From Bacteroidia bacterium (GTDB lineage Bacteria; Bacteroidota; Bacteroidia; Bacteroidales; VadinHA17), in the NCBI GenBank assembly GCA_026391515.1, contig JAPLEC010000144.1:1-10860 (forward strand): a DNA stretch of 10,860 nucleotides. The letters run 5' to 3'. Of the stretch, positions 1-8,100 are shown one piece after another. The translations under genes and the position numbers were made by a program. Numbering within the stretch: position 1 is the stretch's first letter; each line of letters starts with the position of its first letter. Under the pieces are notes generated by a model. That model was not told where the DNA came from. It worked only from the letters and a program-made list of their open reading frames with translations, and ran no database searches.

Positions 1-719
1 ACATCATCAATGCCTGCTTCCTGTGCTCTGTCAAGAGCTGTAATTCTCCAATCATAATCCTTTTTCTTCCCACCGAGATGATAGACTTTATAAGCCTCAG
101 GATGATATGTCTCCTGGAAAATCTGGTATGTTCCGATACCTGCCTCGCCGACAATCCTGAATCCTTCAATATCGAGAGGTGCAGCATTTATGTTTACTCT
201 CCTAATTTCTCCATGCCCCTTTTTTATTCCATAAACCAGTCTGACTGTATGTGCAATATATTCAGGAGAATAATCCGGATGTTCACCGTAAACAAGAATC
301 AGCCGTTTCTGACCGTTCTCCTCAAGAGCTTCAACTTCTTTGATAATCTCTTCATCGCTGAGTGTTTTTCTGATGGCATCTTTGTTCGAAACCCTGAATC
401 CGCAGTACTGGCAATTATTTGTACACCTGTTTCCTACATAAAGCGGGGCAAAAAGGACTATCCTGTTTCCATAAACTTTTTCTTTGAGCTCTTTTGCACC
501 CTGTTTTATTTCATCTGCAAGTTCTGTTCCTATGGAATTAACCAGGACTGCAGTCTCCTCCATTGTAAGACGATGTTTTTCGAGCGATTTGGCAATGACA
601 TCTCTCACCCTCTGCTTATCAGGTTTGGTTTTGTTAATGAAATCCCATATCTCTTCCGGATCAATGAATGGCTTCATTCGCTGATCAGGGATCTTCAGTT
701 TTTCAGGTGAGAACCTCAT
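1..719 (-). CDS. hydG: [FeFe]-hydrogenase H-cluster maturase HydG (radical SAM tyrosine lyase), partial: N-terminal half
   Basis: HydG is a cytoplasmic radical SAM enzyme that cleaves tyrosine to p-cresol and dehydroglycine and supplies the CO and cyanide ligands of the hydrogenase H-cluster. The window holds 239 complete codons of a protein usually about 470 residues long; the C-terminal part with the auxiliary cluster lies beyond the left edge. The radical SAM cluster motif CX3CX2C is at C99, C103 and C106, inside the HydG-like segment APLYVGNRCTNNCQYCGF. Other family hallmarks are EETAVLVN (55-61), RLILVYGEHPDY (139-150), RRVNINAAP (173-181), GIGTYQIFQETYH (194-206) and AGIDD (235-239). 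The start is the ATG at 719-717. The upstream Nudix gene ends 47 bp away on the same strand, and a promoter-like element lies in that gap. HydE and HydF, the usual partners, are not in the window. The gene implies anaerobic H2 metabolism. ThiH is a relative, but these motifs fit HydG better. Confidence 0.93.
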   Translation of the reverse strand, partial: MRFSPEKLKIPDQRMKPFIDPEEIWDFINKTKPDKQRVRDVIAKSLEKHRLTMEETAVLVNSIGTELADEIKQGAKELKEKVYGNRIVLFAPLYVGNRCTNNCQYCGFRVSNKDAIRKTLSDEEIIKEVEALEENGQKRLILVYGEHPDYSPEYIAHTVRLVYGIKKGHGEIRRVNINAAPLDIEGFRIVGEAGIGTYQIFQETYHPEAYKVYHLGGKKKDYDWRITALDRAQEAGIDD

Positions 720-744
720 CAAAAATCAGTTTAAAAATCGTTTG

Positions 745-752
745 TAAAGATA
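745..752 (-). promoter_or_regulatory. Putative Bacteroidetes-type -7 element upstream of hydG
   Basis: Read on the minus strand, these bases are TATCTTTA, one mismatch from the Bacteroidetes -7 consensus TAnnTTTG. They lie 26 bp before the hydG ATG. The same 10-mer, GCTATCTTTA, stands about 20 bp before the ATG of the MBL-fold gene (5094-5101), which makes coincidence less likely. No clear TTG-type -33 element is seen at the usual distance. Within the presumed leader, an AAAAATC-containing 12-bp unit is imperfectly doubled (721-744). If the element works, hydG can be transcribed separately from the Nudix gene. Confidence 0.35.
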
Positions 753-766
753 GCCATAAAAAAACT

Positions 767-1204
767 CTAAGGCCTTTTTTTCTTCTTTATAGATTCGATT
801 ACTTCTTTAAAAAGAAATGGCTGAATATCAGGATATGTAAGCTCGGGCGGAAGTTCATCCATCATTGCCACTTCCGCAATTTCGGAAATATCAGGCACAT
901 TTTCCATGCTGTGAACATCTGCAAAAAAGAGCCGGCCAAAACCAATGCTCCCCTCCTTCTCTACGGAATATGTCGCAAAACAATTAAGGTGGAAATCTAT
1001 CGCTCCGGTCTCTTCTGTCAGCTCTCTTGAAGCTGCATCGAAAGGCGATTCATTTTCTTCAATATGTCCACCTGCAATTTCCCATGTGGTACGATCCTTA
1101 TGACGTACAAACAGCCATTTGTCTTTAAACCTGGCAGCTATTACCGAGTAAGTGAGCTTACAATCAGGCACATACGTGGGATTATAAAATTTAACTATAG
1201 TCAT
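767..1204 (-). CDS. Nudix hydrolase (8-oxo-dGTP diphosphatase-like)
   Basis: This 145-residue protein hydrolyses a nucleoside diphosphate linked to another moiety; the substrate cannot be read from sequence. A complete Nudix box GX5EX7REUXEEXGU spans residues 46-68 (G46, E52, R60-E61, E64-E65, G67). The acidic residues of the REUXEE core bind the catalytic divalent metal. The preceding WEIAGGH resembles the WEFPGG lead-in of MutT/YtkD-type enzymes that clean oxidised nucleotides. Length is typical for a single-domain Nudix protein and there is no signal peptide, so it is cytosolic. The start is secure: an in-frame TGA directly precedes the ATG at 1204, and no other Met occurs before the box. 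It lies upstream of hydG with a 47-bp gap and is divergent from the phosphoesterase gene. The C-terminus is lysine-rich (KKKKRP). Nudix membership is certain; the 8-oxo-dGTP label is inference. Confidence 0.9.
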   Translation of the reverse strand: MTIVKFYNPTYVPDCKLTYSVIAARFKDKWLFVRHKDRTTWEIAGGHIEENESPFDAASRELTEETGAIDFHLNCFATYSVEKEGSIGFGRLFFADVHSMENVPDISEIAEVAMMDELPPELTYPDIQPFLFKEVIESIKKKKRP

Positions 1205-1285
1205 TCAGACAAATGCTACCTGATGCGAATGTAACAATAATCACTTTAAGTTTAATTGAGTATTTTTGAGAACAATCTTATCAAG

Positions 1286-2467
1286 ATGGTAGTTCTGATT
1301 ATTCTATTGACTATCGAAATTCTGACGTTCCTCGTCATAAAGGAGCATTTCTTTAATATCTCAAGACTGAAGTTTTTTGTTGCACTGTCGATAAATACCC
1401 TTCTCAGTTTATGGTTGTGGTATCTGCTGATAAAGATCTTTTTTTATAAAGGTTTTTATGACAACCCGGAAAATGTCTGGAACCATCTTTGCCTGACCGG
1501 GATGATCTGTGCTGTAGTCTTACCAAGATTTTTATTAAGCCTGTTTCATTATACAGGAAAGTTAATCAGGATCCGGAAAACCGGTCCTACAAAATGGCTG
1601 ACAAGGACAGGCATGGTGATTTCTTTTGTAATTTTTTCAGTGGTTACTCTCGGGACCCTGTTTGGCAAGTTTAATTTTAAGACCGAGAATATAAGTATCA
1701 GGATAAATGGTTTAGATCCCAGGCTCAATGGATTAAAAATTGTTCAGCTATCCGACATGCACCTGAGCGGATTTTATCACCATTCTGAAAAAATGCAAAA
1801 AGTTATTGATAAAGTGAATAGCTATCAACCGGACCTGATTTTTAATACGGGCGATTTTATCAGTTATGGATGGAGAGAATTTGACAGTTTTGATACCATA
1901 CTGGTTAAAGCCCGAAGCAAATTTGGCAATTATGCAATAACCGGCAATCACGATTTAGGAACTTATATGCCAAATTCAAATTTATCAGAGAAGGAAAGTA
2001 ATACATTGATTATAAATGAATTAATTACAAAGTCAGGGTATCGCCCGCTGAATGATGACCATATAGTCACAGATATCAATGGAGTAAAGGTTGAGCTCAT
2101 CGGTGTAACAACCGGAGGCAGGTATCCTCGTATAATCCATAGTGATCTTAAAAAGGCAATGGCGGGGATTGACACTGCAGGTTTTAAAATTTTATTATGC
2201 CATGATCCGAATCAGTGGGAAGAAGATGTACGAAATAAAACTGATATTAATCTCACCCTTGCAGGTCATACACATGGGATGCAGATTGGTATTCTAACCA
2301 AGAAATTCAGATGGAGTCCGATAAAACACATTTATCCTCACTGGAATGGTCTTTTTTCTGACGGAAGTCAGTATCTCTATGTAAACCGTGGATTGGGAGT
2401 GCTGGCAGTTCCCTTCAGAATATGGATGCCGCCGGAGATAACTGTGCTGACACTTGTTTCAGAATAA
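1286..2467 (+). CDS. Membrane-anchored calcineurin-like metallophosphoesterase (YkuE/YaeI type)
   Basis: This is a predicted phosphohydrolase with a two-metal active site. Counting from the ATG at 1286 (393 aa), four hydrophobic helices lie at about 2-19, 28-50, 68-90 and 107-127, then a catalytic domain follows. Its motifs are SDMH (D157, H159), TGD (D190), GNHD (N221, H222), CHD (H306) and GHTHG (H328, H330), the complete metallophosphatase ligand set. The GHTHGMQ ending and overall plan match the YkuE/YaeI group, some of whose members act on lipid-linked or nucleotide phosphodiesters; the substrate here is unknown. The start is uncertain: an in-frame TAA ends at 1255 and is followed at once by TTG (1256), which would add ten residues. 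I prefer the ATG because TTG starts are uncommon in this group and the first helix is intact either way. The gene is divergent from the Nudix gene, with an 81-bp gap, and a terminator follows. Confidence 0.92.
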   Translation: MVVLIILLTIEILTFLVIKEHFFNISRLKFFVALSINTLLSLWLWYLLIKIFFYKGFYDNPENVWNHLCLTGMICAVVLPRFLLSLFHYTGKLIRIRKTGPTKWLTRTGMVISFVIFSVVTLGTLFGKFNFKTENISIRINGLDPRLNGLKIVQLSDMHLSGFYHHSEKMQKVIDKVNSYQPDLIFNTGDFISYGWREFDSFDTILVKARSKFGNYAITGNHDLGTYMPNSNLSEKESNTLIINELITKSGYRPLNDDHIVTDINGVKVELIGVTTGGRYPRIIHSDLKKAMAGIDTAGFKILLCHDPNQWEEDVRNKTDINLTLAGHTHGMQIGILTKKFRWSPIKHIYPHWNGLFSDGSQYLYVNRGLGVLAVPFRIWMPPEITVLTLVSE

Positions 2468-2473
2468 AAAGGG

Positions 2474-2503
2474 AACGGGCGGCTACAGACTGCCACCCGT
2501 TTT
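2474..2503 (+). terminator. Rho-independent terminator after the metallophosphoesterase
   Basis: Six bases after the stop codon, the arm at 2474-2483 (AACGGGCGGC) pairs with the arm at 2492-2501 (GCCACCCGTT). This gives a stem of about ten pairs with one C/A mismatch and an 8-nt loop. A T-rich tail (TTTTAT) starts at 2500. GC-rich stem, short loop and T run are the classic intrinsic terminator layout. It should separate the phosphoesterase transcript from the gene at 2910. Confidence 0.75.
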
Positions 2504-2522
2504 ATCACCCACATGATCTGGA

Positions 2523-2549
2523 AACTAACCTAAATAACCTAACTAACCT
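2523..2549 (+). repeat. 9-bp tandem array, three units of AACTAACCT
   Basis: Units at 2523-2531, 2532-2540 and 2541-2549 read AACTAACCT, AAATAACCT and AACTAACCT, so there is one substitution across three copies. The array sits 20 bp beyond the terminator in a gene-free region. It is one of several intergenic arrays in this window with a fixed 7- or 9-bp unit. No function is known from sequence. Confidence 0.75.
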
Positions 2550-2772
2550 AAGCAAAGAATGTCTGTAATATTTTTATTTGAATCGATATGGGCAAATTTA
2601 ATATGTTATACAGTTAAATCATTCTTTACACTACAGACAATAAAAGTATTTTGTTTATTCCCGAAAAAAAAGTTTAAGACACATTTTATATAATATTTAA
2701 CAGTTTTTAAGAGAAAATTAAGAAAAGGCTCATAGGCGCTGAGGTTCAACGGAACAAAGGCAGATGAAGGAG
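2550..2772. other. AT-rich gene-free spacer, no recognisable element
   Basis: I see no convincing gene here. The stretch is AT-rich and contains an 8-bp inverted pair, TGTCTGTA at 2560-2567 and TACAGACA at 2632-2639, separated by 64 bp, which is probably chance. The promoter of the gene at 2910 presumably lies here or inside the adjoining repeat, but no TAnnTTTG element could be assigned with confidence. A minus-strand reading frame at 2606-2908 is considered spurious because much of it translates the palindromic repeat. Confidence 0.6.
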
Positions 2773-2802
2773 TTCCCCCCTTGAGGGGGGTAAGGGGGAT
2801 GT
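2773..2802 (-). repeat. Short inverted form of the GC-rich palindromic element
   Basis: Read on the minus strand, this 30-bp stretch begins ACATCCCCCT and ends CAAGGGGGGAA. Those are the same two ends as the 62-bp element that follows, but the middle is missing. It forms its own hairpin from C and G runs (2775-2780 with 2785-2790). Its inner end at 2793-2802 is a perfect 10-bp inverted match to the start of the neighbour at 2817-2826, across a 14-bp spacer. The pair can therefore fold into one larger cruciform or RNA stem. It looks like an internally deleted relative of the long copy. Confidence 0.7.
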
Positions 2803-2816
2803 AAAATTTGAGAAAG

Positions 2817-2878
2817 ACATCCCCCTGACCCTCCCGCTCCGCTAAAGCTACGCGGGACAGGCTCTTCAAAGGGGGAAT
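2817..2878 (+). repeat. 62-bp GC-rich palindromic repeat element, copy 1
   Basis: This block is identical over 62 bp to 10014-10075 in the same orientation. GC is 61% (38 of 62 bases), well above the flanks. It is internally palindromic: an outer 7-bp stem TCCCCCT/AGGGGGA (2820-2826 with 2870-2876) and an inner CCCGC/GCGGG stem around a GCTAAAGC core. It ends 31 bp before the ATG at 2910, so a transcript reading into that gene would carry it in the 5' leader. The layout resembles REP-like or miniature non-autonomous elements. No transposase is present, so mobility is inferred only. Confidence 0.85.
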
Positions 2879-2909
2879 CAGAACTATTAAAAGACTCTGA
2901 GGCAACATT

Positions 2910-3596
2910 ATGGCAGATGAAATAAAATACCAGATAGTTTTTTCGAGGAGGCGAACTATAAGCCTGATTGTCAGTCCTGAAAAAGGAGTGACAGTCAGAG
3001 CTCCTTACAGGACTTCATTTAGAACAATTGAAAAGTTTGTAAATGAGAAATCGGGATGGATAAGGAAGAATCTGGAGAAACATTCTGAACTGATAAGGAT
3101 AAATCATGGTAAGCTTTATGTTGATGGAGAGACCCATTTATTCATGGGAGAAGAATATTTTCTCAGAATAAAAGAATCAGTGAAATCATTTGTAAACCAA
3201 TATGATAACTATATTGAAATCGGGGTTGACAAAATAAATGACTGTGCAAAGATTAAAATGCTGTTAGAGAGATGGTACCGGCAGAATGCACGGGAACATT
3301 TTGTTAAAAAGCTTAATGAAATTTTATTCAGGTACAAGGATTTTAATTTTTCCGCATCAAAGCTGGCCGTTAAATCTCTTAAGAGCAGATGGGGAAGTTG
3401 TTCTTCAAAAGGAAGAATTACAATCAGCTCTGAGCTTATTAAGCTCGATGAGAGATTTACTGAATATGTGATTATTCATGAATTGTGCCATCTGAAATAC
3501 CACAATCATGGAAAAGATTATTATAAATTGCTTGAAGATTTAGTGCCTGATTATAAGGCAATAAGGAAAGAATTGAGAATGTATATTACTAAATAG
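2910..3596 (+). CDS. YgjP/DUF45 family M48-like zinc metallopeptidase-fold protein
   Basis: This 228-residue cytosolic protein belongs to the DUF45 (YgjP-like) family, which has a SprT/M48-type zinc site. The HExxH motif is HELCH (H190, E191, H194), followed by NHG with a probable third ligand at H200. The family signature LKSRWGSCSSKGRI lies at 157-170, with the typical LVPDYK segment near 211-216. Length is normal for the family. Many members are annotated as metal-dependent hydrolases or peptidases; E. coli YgjP has been described as a UTP pyrophosphatase, so peptidase activity should not be assumed. The ATG at 2910 has a weak GAGG seven bases upstream (2899-2902). It is convergent with the MBL-fold gene, with a 74-bp gap filled largely by a 7-bp tandem array. 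The palindromic element just upstream may affect its mRNA. Confidence 0.9.
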   Translation: MADEIKYQIVFSRRRTISLIVSPEKGVTVRAPYRTSFRTIEKFVNEKSGWIRKNLEKHSELIRINHGKLYVDGETHLFMGEEYFLRIKESVKSFVNQYDNYIEIGVDKINDCAKIKMLLERWYRQNAREHFVKKLNEILFRYKDFNFSASKLAVKSLKSRWGSCSSKGRITISSELIKLDERFTEYVIIHELCHLKYHNHGKDYYKLLEDLVPDYKAIRKELRMYITK

Positions 3597-3629
3597 CTCA
3601 TTATTATTACCACGGAGTTGCACGATCCC

Positions 3630-3671
3630 TAATTCTTAATTTCTAATTCGTAATTCGTAAATCGTAAATTT
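3630..3671 (+). repeat. 7-bp tandem array, six degenerate units of TAATTCG
   Basis: Six consecutive heptamers fill 42 bp in register: TAATTCT, TAATTTC, TAATTCG, TAATTCG, TAAATCG, TAAATTT. All begin TAA and differ in their last four bases. The final unit ends on the first base of the complement of the MBL-fold stop codon (3671-3673). The array therefore fills the convergent gap right up to a coding end. No GC-rich terminator hairpin is visible in this gap. Confidence 0.75.
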
Positions 3672-5074
3672 TAAAGTATCTGGTACTCCTGCCCTTTTGC
3701 GGGAATCTCAATATTTTTATAACCTTCTTTCTCGAGTTCAGCGACGTATTTTTTCTGGGTTTCATATTCCCCATGAACAATAAAAGTTTTTTCAATCGCG
3801 CTCTTTTCCTGGCATGAAAGGAATCCTATCATCTCCCTGTAATCTGCATGACCCGAAAAAGATTCGATTTTTCTTATGTCGGCATTTATCTGATACACAG
3901 TACCGAATATTGAAACTTCTCTGGCACCGCCGAGGATTCGGGCACCCAGGGTTGTTGGCGAACAATAGCCGACAAACAGAACGCTGTTCCTGGGATTTGA
4001 AATATTATTTGCAAGGTGATGTTTTACTCTTCCTGCTTCAGCCATGCCTGATGCTGATATTATGACACAGGGTTCTTTATGATCGTTCAGCTTTTTAGAA
4101 TCTTCCTGCTTTGTTATATAAAACAGGTTTTTAAAACCGAATGGATCTATATCATTTTGCAGCAAATGCTGGAATTCATCATTAAAACATTCAGTATGCA
4201 TACGAAAAACCGTTGTTGCATTGACAGCTAACGGACTATCAACATATATATCGACTCTCGGAAGCTTCCCTGCATTAAAAAAGTTATCAAGTGAATATAC
4301 AATTTCCTGAGTCCTGCCAACACTAAAGGCAGGAATAATAAGCTTACCTCTTTTTTCAACACAAGTTTCTACGAGGACATTCAGGAGCTCCTCTTCGGCA
4401 GCTTCATTATCACTGTGAAGCCTGTCGCCGTAGGTCGATTCCGTAATAAGAATATCTGTTTGTGGAAAAGGCTTTGGTGGTATAAGAATCCTGTTGACAG
4501 GTCTTCCAATATCACCGGTAAATGCTATTCTTTTAATTTGTCCGTTTTCAATGATTTGCAGGTTGGCAACTGCGCTGCCAAGCATGTGGCCGGTGGTTGT
4601 AAACCTCACCTTGATATTTTCGTCTATTCTGAAATTCATGTCATTTGGCACTCCAATGAAAAGGCTCATGCAGGCGACAGCATCCTGCTGGGTATATATC
4701 GGAGTAACAAGCGGAAGACCTTTTTTTGCTCTTCGCTTATTAAATGTGTATGTATCATGCTCCTGAATAAAACCTGAATCGGCCAGCATTATGGCGCACA
4801 AATCGCGGGTTGCATTGGTACAAACAACCGAGCCTCTGAATCCACGCTTATAAATATAAGGTATCAATCCGGCATGATCAATATGTGCATGTGTCAAAAT
4901 AAGATGGTCGATCATTTCTGGTTCAAAACCAAGCTCTCTGTTCATGCTGTCAGTTTCAAGGCCTTTCCCCTGAAACATACCGCAATCAAGAAGCAGCCTT
5001 TTGCCTGAGTCGGTGGTAATCAGATACTTGCTACCGGTCACTTCGCGGGCAGCACCGAGGAACTTTATCTTCAT
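3671..5074 (-). CDS. MBL-fold beta-CASP ribonuclease/exonuclease-like protein (CPSF73/YSH1-type, COG1236)
   Basis: This 467-residue cytosolic protein is predicted to be a zinc-dependent nuclease acting on RNA. The metallo-beta-lactamase HxHxDH motif is HAHIDH (H62, H64, D66, H67). Further ligands are H163 (TGHMLGS) and D188 (FTGDIG). The beta-CASP insert follows, with motif A at E212 (TESTYGD), motif B at H409 (SGHAD) and motif C at H434 (VHGE). GRTQE at 253-257 and SASGMAEAGRV at 340-350 are also typical. All catalytic positions are present and the length fits the bacterial CPSF-like group. It is not RNase J, which is longer with a C-terminal extension. The start is the ATG at 5074-5072. The SpoIIE-type phosphatase gene ends 98 bp upstream on the same strand, and a promoter-like element in that gap suggests independent transcription. 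RNA cleavage is inferred from the family. Confidence 0.92.
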   Translation of the reverse strand: MKIKFLGAAREVTGSKYLITTDSGKRLLLDCGMFQGKGLETDSMNRELGFEPEMIDHLILTHAHIDHAGLIPYIYKRGFRGSVVCTNATRDLCAIMLADSGFIQEHDTYTFNKRRAKKGLPLVTPIYTQQDAVACMSLFIGVPNDMNFRIDENIKVRFTTTGHMLGSAVANLQIIENGQIKRIAFTGDIGRPVNRILIPPKPFPQTDILITESTYGDRLHSDNEAAEEELLNVLVETCVEKRGKLIIPAFSVGRTQEIVYSLDNFFNAGKLPRVDIYVDSPLAVNATTVFRMHTECFNDEFQHLLQNDIDPFGFKNLFYITKQEDSKKLNDHKEPCVIISASGMAEAGRVKHHLANNISNPRNSVLFVGYCSPTTLGARILGGAREVSIFGTVYQINADIRKIESFSGHADYREMIGFLSCQEKSAIEKTFIVHGEYETQKKYVAELEKEGYKNIEIPAKGQEYQIL

Positions 5075-5093
5075 TTCGAAATAGTTTTGCTTT

Positions 5094-5101
5094 TAAAGAT
5101 A
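5094..5101 (-). promoter_or_regulatory. Putative Bacteroidetes-type -7 element upstream of the MBL-fold gene
   Basis: On the minus strand this reads TATCTTTA, one mismatch from TAnnTTTG, preceded by GC exactly as in front of hydG. It ends about 20 bp before the ATG at 5074. A good TTTG -33 box is not evident; TG- and TTG-containing T-rich sequence lies 12-20 bp upstream. The shared 10-mer and similar distance to the start support a real promoter element. Confidence 0.4.
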
Positions 5102-5132
5102 GCGATTTTCTAACAAGAAAACAGATCTGCAT

Positions 5133-5168
5133 ACTTGCAAGACCTGCAAGACCTGCAAGACTTGCATG
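5133..5168 (+). repeat. 9-bp tandem array, four units of ACCTGCAAG
   Basis: Four in-register nonamers occupy 36 bp: ACTTGCAAG, ACCTGCAAG, ACCTGCAAG, ACTTGCATG. The consensus is ACYTGCAWG, with changes only in the outer units. The array ends four bases from the complement of the stop codon of the large sensor-phosphatase gene (5173-5175), so it lies immediately 3' of that gene. Each unit contains the palindromic hexamer TTGCAA or a one-base variant, so the array also has weak dyad symmetry. Confidence 0.85.
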
Positions 5169-5172
5169 ACTC

Positions 5173-8100
5173 TTATATCCTTACTCCTATTATAGTAATA
5201 TCATCGACCTGAGGCTCAGAACCTCTCCATCCGGCAAATTCATTTTCGAGGATATTGCGTTGCTCAACCATTGGTCTGTAATAGATCTCCTGCAGAAGCT
5301 TCTTGAGATTTGATGTCTTGAATTTACTTTCCTTCGGGCCGCCAAACTGAGAAGTGAAACCATCAGAGAAAATGTACAGAGTGTCTCCCCTGCTCACAGA
5401 AATCACGAAGTTTGTAAATGACTTCTCTTCGCCATAATGAATACCAATAGGCATTCTGTCGGCCTTATATTCTTTTAGCTCACCATCCTGAACAATTAAC
5501 AGAGGATTAAATGCTCCTGAAAACTGAAGTATTTTCCTGTTTTTATTTAAAACACAGAATGCTACATCCATGCCATCAGCTGCTTCTCCCTCTTTCCCTG
5601 TCTGGTGTAATGCCATCTTTGTTTTTTCCCTTAACAGATTCAAAACGATATTTGCCTGAAGATCACGCTTGTTTGCAATTATCTCATTCAGAGTGGCTAT
5701 ACCCATAGTGCTCATAAAGGCTCCCGGAACTCCATGTCCGGTACAATCGACGACAGTTAAAAAAATAGATTTATCATCTTCACCTATCCAGTAAAAATCA
5801 CCGCTTACAATATCTCTTGGTTTGAACAGGATAAAATAATCAGAGAAAGATTCTTTAAAATGATCTTCCATCGGCAACATAGCCATTTGTATCCGGCTGG
5901 CATATTCGATGCTGGAGGTTATCTCTTCTTTCTGGGCTGCAATTTCAGCTGTTCTTTCTTTAACTTTTTCTTCAAGCAGCTTGTTTTTATTCTGAAGCTG
6001 TCTTTCCCTGAAACGAACTATAAGAATAATGAGGAATAATGTTGAAAATCCCGTAAGCAGATAAAAAAGTAAAGTTTTTGTAAAAGGTGCTTTAATTGTA
6101 AATGTTATCGATCTTGTCTCTCCAATATTTCCCCAAAGATCTTTAGCCCGTACTTTAAGAATGTAATCTCCGGGTCGAGTAATAGTTTTATCATATGATG
6201 TTTTCGTATCCCAGGGTGACCAGTCAGGCATTATCTTGTTTATAAAATACTGGTACTGAATAGTGTTTTGTTTTAGGTAATCAGGGGCAATTATATTAAA
6301 ATGTATCACATTATCTCCGCGTTCAAACTTGACATCCCTGAGGTCAAAACTTATTCCTCTGTCATTAGTTATGCTTTTAATAAAGACATTGATCACCGGA
6401 TTGGTCTTTGAATATCTTAAACGATCGATACCATACAGCCTGTTATTGCCATCGATAATCCACAAATTTTTGTCTTCAACCGTGACAGAAACCACATCAT
6501 CAAACACTTTAAGCAGAGACAATTCTTTTTCTTCAACCCTTTTTGCCGACTCAGGTGAAATCCATTTATCATTTTGTCTTATCAGCCTGTAATTTGATAA
6601 TGGGAAGAATAGGTTTTCATTTGCTCCTGCGGAAGTTTTAGCCGGAGCATATTGGTCAAATCTATCTTCCATCCTGTTATAAAAATCGATCTCTGATTCA
6701 GTGAAAAGAAAAACCGTGTCGTTGATCAGATCCAGTATATACCGTTCCGGGAAATCTTTATTTACATTATATCTGGAATATTTTGTTCCTTCAGAATTAT
6801 CACTGATCTGCTTTTTATAAGCACAATTGTCGCTTCCGAGCCAAATAGTTTTATTGTTTTCCCTGAAAATGGAATAAACCGGTTTCAAAAATTCAGGGTC
6901 AAGCTCTTCAGTGTGCCATTTCCCGTCCATGAATTTTACTGAGAAGTATCCATCATCAGCGGCTATGAAATAATTACTATCCGCCGGCTGCCAGCTTATA
7001 TAATTAATGTAACGATCAGTAGTTATCAGTTTTGCTTTATGATTGTCAACAACAAATAATCCCTTGTTTGTAGCCGCCAGAATTCCATAAGGAGTGGAAA
7101 CAAGCTGACGACATTTTTCGTTTAGTCCATCAACTCTTTTGTAAATGAAATTTATTGACTTCAGTTTGCTTACTGTTTTCCTGGTGAATTGCGCGGCTGG
7201 TTTGACTGGAGCGGGTTCCTTAGTTTTGGGAGCCTTTTGCTGAACCGTTTTCTTTCCGAAAATCCTTGCAAAAATATTCTTCCGGCTGCTTTGCTGATAC
7301 TGATCTTTACCAGCTGAAACTTTTTCTGCCTCAGCAGCAGAAGCAGGTTCATTTTTTATCAACACTTCAACTTCGGAATAATTTTTGACCTGAGCCAGGT
7401 AAAAAACTCCTTCGCTTGTTGCAACATAAAACTCATTATCTGACATTAACGCATACGACAGGTTGCCTTTAAGTCCCGGGAATATGCTGTAGTTTCTGAC
7501 TGGGAGGTTAAGATCTGCCCTTGTCAGCCCATACTGGTGGGAAAGCCACAAACCACCGCTATTATCAGACCCTATTGCAAAGACCTCATCATCAGGTAGT
7601 TCATTTTGATTATTTATTGTATAAAGGAGCTTTCCGCTTAGCTTTTCAACAACAATTGCACCACCATCAAGAGTTGAAAAAGCATAAGTCGTATCGCTTA
7701 ACATAATGCCCTCCGCCAAAATATTCTCTCTCAGATATCCATTGTCTTTTATCGGATAGTCATAATATTTTATTCCATCAAAAAAGGAAAGAGTGCCGTT
7801 GCTGAGACCGACCAGTACCAGATTTTTATTATAGGGAAGAGAAAAAAGGATATCAACTTTTTCAGTAAGGTAGCCTGTTACGATGGGGAACAGAGTATCG
7901 CTTTCGACTCTGTAAAGCCCTTTATCCATTACATTTATAAAGGTATTCTTAGGTGTAATCAACATCCCTGTAAAAGGATAGCCTGATTCTGAATCAAGTC
8001 GAAGTTTATGTTTATGCGTTTTAAGATTATACCGGCTGATTGATTGTTCGCCATAAAACCATGCCAGGGAATCATTGAAGATGATCTTTGTAATTATTCC

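Noticed and set aside
78..710. 210-codon plus-strand frame at the left edge
   Set aside because: It lies fully antisense to hydG, whose minus-strand frame carries clear conserved motifs. The plus-strand translation is Cys/Phe-rich and resembles nothing.
2560..2639. 8-bp inverted pair TGTCTGTA/TACAGACA as an operator
   Set aside because: The arms are 64 bp apart with no further symmetry and no regulator gene nearby. Chance is likely in a long AT-rich spacer.
2606..2908. 100-codon minus-strand reading frame upstream of the YgjP-like gene
   Set aside because: About a third of it is a translation of the 62-bp palindromic repeat and its short partner. The rest is AT-rich spacer with no domain. 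A spurious frame is far more likely.
3609..3625. CCACGGAGTTGCACG as a separate repeat element
   Set aside because: A single short, degenerate occurrence in this window gives no internal evidence of repetition.
3671..5074. MBL-fold protein considered as a true beta-lactamase or glyoxalase II
   Set aside because: It carries the complete beta-CASP motifs A-C after the MBL core, which mark nucleic-acid-processing members.
5133..5168. Short tandem units considered as a CRISPR array
   Set aside because: The units are contiguous 9-mers without spacers and no cas gene is present.
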